From positions 1-8,455 of the forward strand of contig JBASFL010000122.1 in the NCBI GenBank assembly GCA_049653005.1: a stretch of 8,455 bases of DNA. The letters are read 5' to 3'. Both the position numbers and the translations under genes were made by a program. Numbering within the stretch: the stretch's first letter is position 1; the number at the start of each line of letters is the position of its first letter. A model generated the notes under the pieces. The model worked only from the letters and a program-made list of their open reading frames with translations, was not told where the DNA came from and did no database searches. Shown piece by piece: positions 5,867 through 8,455 of the stretch. The DNA comes from UBA2334 sp049653005. GTDB lineage: Bacteria; Pseudomonadota; Gammaproteobacteria; Burkholderiales; Burkholderiaceae_C.

Positions 5867-7073
5867 GCAAACCCCTGCCCAACCCTTGCCCTACGCCGGC
5901 ATCCGCGTGGTGGAGTTCACCCACATGGTCATGGGCCCCACCTGCGGCATGGTGCTGGCCGACCTGGGGGCCGAGGTCATCAAGGTCGAGCCCGTGGGCC
6001 ACGGCCGCAACGGCGATGCCACCCGCCACCTGCTGGGCTCTGGCGCGGGGTTCTTCCCCATGTTCAACCGCAACAAAAAAAGCCTGGCGCTCGACCTGCT
6101 CACCCCCGAGGGCAAAGAGGCCGCCCTGCGGCTGATCGCCACCGCCGATGTGCTGTGCGAGAACTTCAAGCCCGGCACCATGGCCAAGCTGGGGCTGGAT
6201 TACCAAAGCCTGAAAGCGCTGAACCCGCGCCTGATTTACGTCAGCCACAAAGGCTTTTTGCCCGGCCCTTACGACCACCGCACCGCGCTGGACGAAGTGG
6301 TGCAAATGATGGGCGGCCTGGCCTACATGACCGGCCGCCCCGGCGACCCGCTGCGCGCCGGGGCCAGCGTCAACGACATCATGGGCGGCATGTTCGGCGC
6401 CATGGGGGCCATGGCCGCACTGGCCCAGCGCGAAAAAACCGGGCTGGGCCAGGAGGTGCAAAGCGCCCTGTTTGAAAACAACGTGTTTCTGGTGGCCCAG
6501 CACATGATGCAGTTCGCCGTCACGGGCCAGCCCGCCGCCCCCATGCCCGCACGCATTTCGGCCTGGGCCATTTACGACGTGTTCCAAGTGAAAGACGGCG
6601 AGCAAATCTTTTTGGCCGTGGTCAGCGACGGGGCCTGGAAAACCTTTTGCACCGCCTTCGGCTTTGCCGACCTGGCAGCCGACGCCCGCCTGGCCACCAA
6701 CAACGACCGCGTGCGGGCCCGCGAGTGGCTGCTGCCCGACTTGCGCCAGAGGCTCGCTGGTCACAGTGCCGCTGAATTGGCCCGTGTGTTTGAGGCCCAC
6801 GCCCTGCCGTTTGCGCCCATCACCCGCCCCCAAGACCTGCTGGACGACCCCCACCTGAACGCCACCGGCGGCCTGGCCCCCATCACCCTGCCCGATGGCC
6901 GGGATGCCAAGGCTGTGCTGCTGCCCCTGACGCTGGACGGCCAGCGCCCCGGGGTGCGCCTCTCGCCCCCGAAACTGGGTGAACACAGCGCCGAGCTGTT
7001 GGCAGGTTTGGGCTACGGCGAATTGGCCATCAAAAACATGACAGCGGTGGCGTCAGACATGACGCGGGAATGA
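5856..7073 (+). CDS. Class III (CaiB/BaiF) CoA-transferase
   Basis: The product has 405 residues, the usual length for this family, which moves CoA between acyl-CoAs and free carboxylic acids through an enzyme aspartyl-CoA anhydride. N-terminal motif YAGIRVVEFTHMVMGPTCG is followed by LADLGAEVIKVEP (34-46), NRNKKSLALDL (71-81) and ENFKPGTM (102-109). The nucleophile is probably Asp146 in TALDEVVQMMGG, the place of the usual GYD.. motif. A C-terminal FAPITRPQDLLDDPHLNATGG segment is also typical. AAAGGA (5843-5848) precedes ATG 5856, which lies inside the last 11 bases of the lyase gene, so the two are coupled. The pair implies activation of an acid to its CoA ester followed by lyase cleavage; the acid cannot be read from sequence. 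Confidence 0.92.
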   Translation: MSTEQTPAQPLPYAGIRVVEFTHMVMGPTCGMVLADLGAEVIKVEPVGHGRNGDATRHLLGSGAGFFPMFNRNKKSLALDLLTPEGKEAALRLIATADVLCENFKPGTMAKLGLDYQSLKALNPRLIYVSHKGFLPGPYDHRTALDEVVQMMGGLAYMTGRPGDPLRAGASVNDIMGGMFGAMGAMAALAQREKTGLGQEVQSALFENNVFLVAQHMMQFAVTGQPAAPMPARISAWAIYDVFQVKDGEQIFLAVVSDGAWKTFCTAFGFADLAADARLATNNDRVRAREWLLPDLRQRLAGHSAAELARVFEAHALPFAPITRPQDLLDDPHLNATGGLAPITLPDGRDAKAVLLPLTLDGQRPGVRLSPPKLGEHSAELLAGLGYGELAIKNMTAVASDMTRE

Positions 7074-7096
7074 CTCCTCGGCTACCATTCCGCCCC

Positions 7097-7447
7097 ATGG
7101 CCCACAACGCAATTTTTTTCGAGAACCCCCGCAGCGCAAGACAGCGCAAAGCGCCCGTGGGGTTCAGCTGGACAACTTTGTTTTTTGGCCCCATGCCCCT
7201 TTTGTTTCGGGGTGAGCTGGCGTGGTTTCTGGTCAGCCTTGGGCTGACAGTGCTGACGCTCCACACCAGCAATGTGGTGCTGGCGTTCATGGTGAACCGG
7301 CTCTACATCCAAGACCTGCTCAAAAGGGGTTTCAAAGCCCGCAACGTGTTGCACGGCGACATGGACGAGGTCGCCAAAGAGCTGGGCCTCAGGCTGCCCA
7401 GCCTGGCGTCTTCTTTGTTTTACGAAACCCAATCGACCCGTCTCTGA
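7097..7447 (+). CDS. Small DUF2628/HrgC-like membrane protein
   Basis: The product has 116 residues. It carries the pattern of a small inner-membrane family: APVGFSWTTLFFGPMPLLFRGE, then a hydrophobic helix (AWFLVSLGLTVLTL) continuing to NVVLAFMVNRLYIQDLLKRGFKA, and a soluble tail. This resembles DUF2628/HrgC-type proteins, whose function is not established. Two starts are possible: ATG 7070, which overlaps the CoA-transferase stop as ATGA, and ATG 7097. I prefer 7097 because the family similarity starts shortly after it, but neither has a good ribosome binding site. It lies on the same strand just after the CoA-transferase and before a terminator, so it is probably the last gene of that transcript, though a metabolic link is not evident. 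Confidence 0.72.
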   Translation: MAHNAIFFENPRSARQRKAPVGFSWTTLFFGPMPLLFRGELAWFLVSLGLTVLTLHTSNVVLAFMVNRLYIQDLLKRGFKARNVLHGDMDEVAKELGLRLPSLASSLFYETQSTRL

Positions 7448-7472
7448 GCCAGCAACGCGGTGTGGGGCAGGC

Positions 7473-7496
7473 GGCACAGGCTGTGCCCCTTTTTTT
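7473..7496 (+). terminator. Intrinsic terminator after the small membrane protein
   Basis: GGCACA (7473-7478) and TGTGCC (7482-7487) form a 6-bp stem with a 3-nt loop. It is followed closely by a run of seven T (7490-7496). An alternative outer pairing of GGGGC (7464-7468) with GCCCC is also possible. This would end the lyase/CoA-transferase transcript and insulate the TetR gene. Confidence 0.8.
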
Positions 7497-7501
7497 GGAC
7501 T

Positions 7502-7531
7502 TTAAATAAAACAAACGTTTGATTTAGTTAA
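7502..7531. promoter_or_regulatory. 30-bp palindrome, candidate operator of the TetR-family regulator
   Basis: The halves TTAAATAAAACAAAC (7502-7516) and GTTTGATTTAGTTAA (7517-7531) are complementary at 13 of 15 positions, with a perfect CAAACGTTTG core (7512-7521). It ends 9 nt before the TetR-family start codon in a very AT-rich stretch between a terminator and the gene, so it should overlap the promoter (possible TTGGAC at 7495-7500 and TTTGAT at 7518-7523, 17 nt apart, both weak). TetR-family repressors commonly bind such sites next to their own genes. Confidence 0.7.
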
Positions 7532-7540
7532 GATGCGGTG

Positions 7541-8233
7541 ATGTCCACCGTGCCTCCCCCCTCCCACACCCCCGTGCGCAGCGACGGCGAAGCTTCGCGC
7601 CAGCGGCTGCTGCTGGCCGCGCTGCGCCTGTTTGCCGAGCAGGGGTTTGCCAAAACCTCCATCCGCGAAATTGCCACCGCGGCCCAGACCAACGTGGGGG
7701 CCATCAGCTATTACTTTGGTGACAAGCAGGGCCTGTACCGCGCGGCCTTCACCGAGCCACTGGGCAGCGCCAAAGACGACATTCCGCTGTTTTCCGACCC
7801 TGCCATGTCGCTGCGCGAGGCGCTGACCGGGCTGTTCAGCGGCTTTGTGGAACCGCTCAAACAGTGCGAAGACGTGCAGCTGTGCACCCGCTTGCACATG
7901 CGCGAAATGGTCGAACCCACCGGCCTGTGGGCCGAAGAAATCCACACCGGCATCCGCCCCTACCAACAGGCCTTGGTGGACCTGCTGCGCCGCCATTTGG
8001 CGCTGCCCGCCGAAGACGACGCACTGCACCGGCTGGCGTTTTCCATCGTGGGGCAGGGCGTGTTTCTGTGCATCGGGCGCGACGTGATCGAGGCCGTGCG
8101 GCCCGCCTTGCTGCGCAGCCCCGAAGCCATCGACGACTGGGCCGCCCAAATGGTCGAGTGCGCGCTGGCCCTGGTGTCGCTGGAAAAAGCGCGCCGCCAA
8201 ACCCCTTCTCCCCATCCCTTGCCCCAGGAGTGA
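7541..8233 (+). CDS. TetR/AcrR-family regulator, CecR/CerR-type C-terminal domain
   Basis: The product has 230 residues. The N-terminal DNA-binding domain is clear: QRLLLAALRLFAEQGFAKTS, then IREIATAAQTNVGAISYYFG with DKQGLY (about 21-66). The C-terminal part (about 85-215) includes LHMREMVEPTGLW and an AFSIVGQGVFLCIGRDVIE helix followed by RPALL, and looks like the CecR/YbiH (DUF1956, 'CerR') ligand domain. E. coli CecR controls membrane-fusion and ABC export genes and affects drug sensitivity. Here an outer-membrane efflux gene follows 5 nt after the stop, so local repression of an efflux operon is the likely role. An in-frame GTG lies at 7538; ATG 7541 is preferred. The ribosome binding site is weak. 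The palindrome just upstream suggests autoregulation. Confidence 0.9.
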   Translation: MSTVPPPSHTPVRSDGEASRQRLLLAALRLFAEQGFAKTSIREIATAAQTNVGAISYYFGDKQGLYRAAFTEPLGSAKDDIPLFSDPAMSLREALTGLFSGFVEPLKQCEDVQLCTRLHMREMVEPTGLWAEEIHTGIRPYQQALVDLLRRHLALPAEDDALHRLAFSIVGQGVFLCIGRDVIEAVRPALLRSPEAIDDWAAQMVECALALVSLEKARRQTPSPHPLPQE

Positions 8234-8238
8234 CCTGC

Positions 8239-8455
8239 ATGCGTGTTTCCCTTCTTCGACCGCTGGCGGTGGCGTGTGCCCCGCTGGCGCTGGCCGCGTG
8301 TGCGGTGTCGGCGCCCCCGCCCGACGTGGCAGCACCTGCGCCCACCGTGTGGCAAACCCCCGGAGCCCCGGCGCCGGGTGGTTCGGCCGCCCAACTCAAA
8401 GCCTGGTGGCAGCGCTGGGACGACCCGCTGCTGCTGTCGCTGCTGGACAGCGCCC
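8239..8455 (+). CDS. RND-type efflux outer-membrane lipoprotein (NodT/OprM-like), N-terminal part
   Basis: The first 72 codons are present; the gene runs off the right edge. It starts with a lipoprotein signal peptide ending in the lipobox LAAC (Cys21), followed by a Pro/Ala-rich linker and then WWQRWDDPLLLSLLDSA. That sequence is the conserved start of the mature fold in TolC-like outer-membrane factors of RND tripartite pumps (usual pattern WW..F.DP.L..L...A). AGGAG (8226-8230), overlapping the end of the TetR-family gene, is a strong ribosome binding site 8 nt before ATG 8239. It would form an outer-membrane channel; the membrane-fusion and RND pump genes are expected beyond the window. 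Confidence 0.85.
   Translation, partial: MRVSLLRPLAVACAPLALAACAVSAPPPDVAAPAPTVWQTPGAPAPGGSAAQLKAWWQRWDDPLLLSLLDSA

Noticed and set aside
5721..6986. A 421-codon open frame on the minus strand
   Set aside because: It is antisense to the CoA-transferase gene, has low-complexity GQHV-rich translation and no recognisable motif.

Overview
The window is GC-rich DNA (the coding strand is strongly biased to G/C third positions) that looks like a chromosomal segment of a betaproteobacterium, most likely Comamonadaceae (Acidovorax, Hydrogenophaga or Rhodoferax-like). This placement is an inference from codon bias and gene families, not from any marker gene. Genes are packed tightly, no stretch above about 100 bases is unassigned, and I see no rRNA, tRNA, CRISPR array, insertion sequence or phage gene.

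Layout. (1) 1-89, minus: the start of a small exported protein, cut by the window edge. (2) 157-2580, plus: a periplasmic TPR-repeat protein followed 21 bases later by a HupE/UreJ-family membrane protein with a canonical EF-hand loop in its periplasmic domain. The two probably form one unit. The short divergent region 90-156 holds an 8-bp inverted repeat and a possible ECF-sigma promoter. (3) 2614-4851, minus: an IclR-family regulator, then a transglutaminase-like protein, then a CIA30-family protein whose start overlaps the transglutaminase stop (ATGA). (4) 4925-7073, plus: an HMG-CoA lyase-family enzyme overlapping by 11 bases a class III (CaiB/BaiF) CoA-transferase. They are divergent from the IclR gene across a 73-bp region with strong inverted repeats. 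A small DUF2628/HrgC-like membrane protein follows, ending at a clear intrinsic terminator. (5) 7541-8455, plus: a TetR-family regulator with a CecR/CerR-type C-terminal domain behind a 30-bp near-perfect palindrome, then the start of an RND-type outer-membrane efflux lipoprotein.

How they may work together. Block 4 reads as a small catabolic module: the CoA-transferase would activate an organic acid and the lyase would cleave the resulting 3-hydroxyacyl-CoA, under control of the IclR protein. The substrate cannot be told from sequence. Block 5 is the beginning of a locally regulated drug or solvent efflux operon. Block 2 may be an envelope metal-related pair. The most unusual sequence-level signal is a sharply AT-richer patch with two small inverted repeats inside the effector-binding half of the IclR gene (about 4272-4383).
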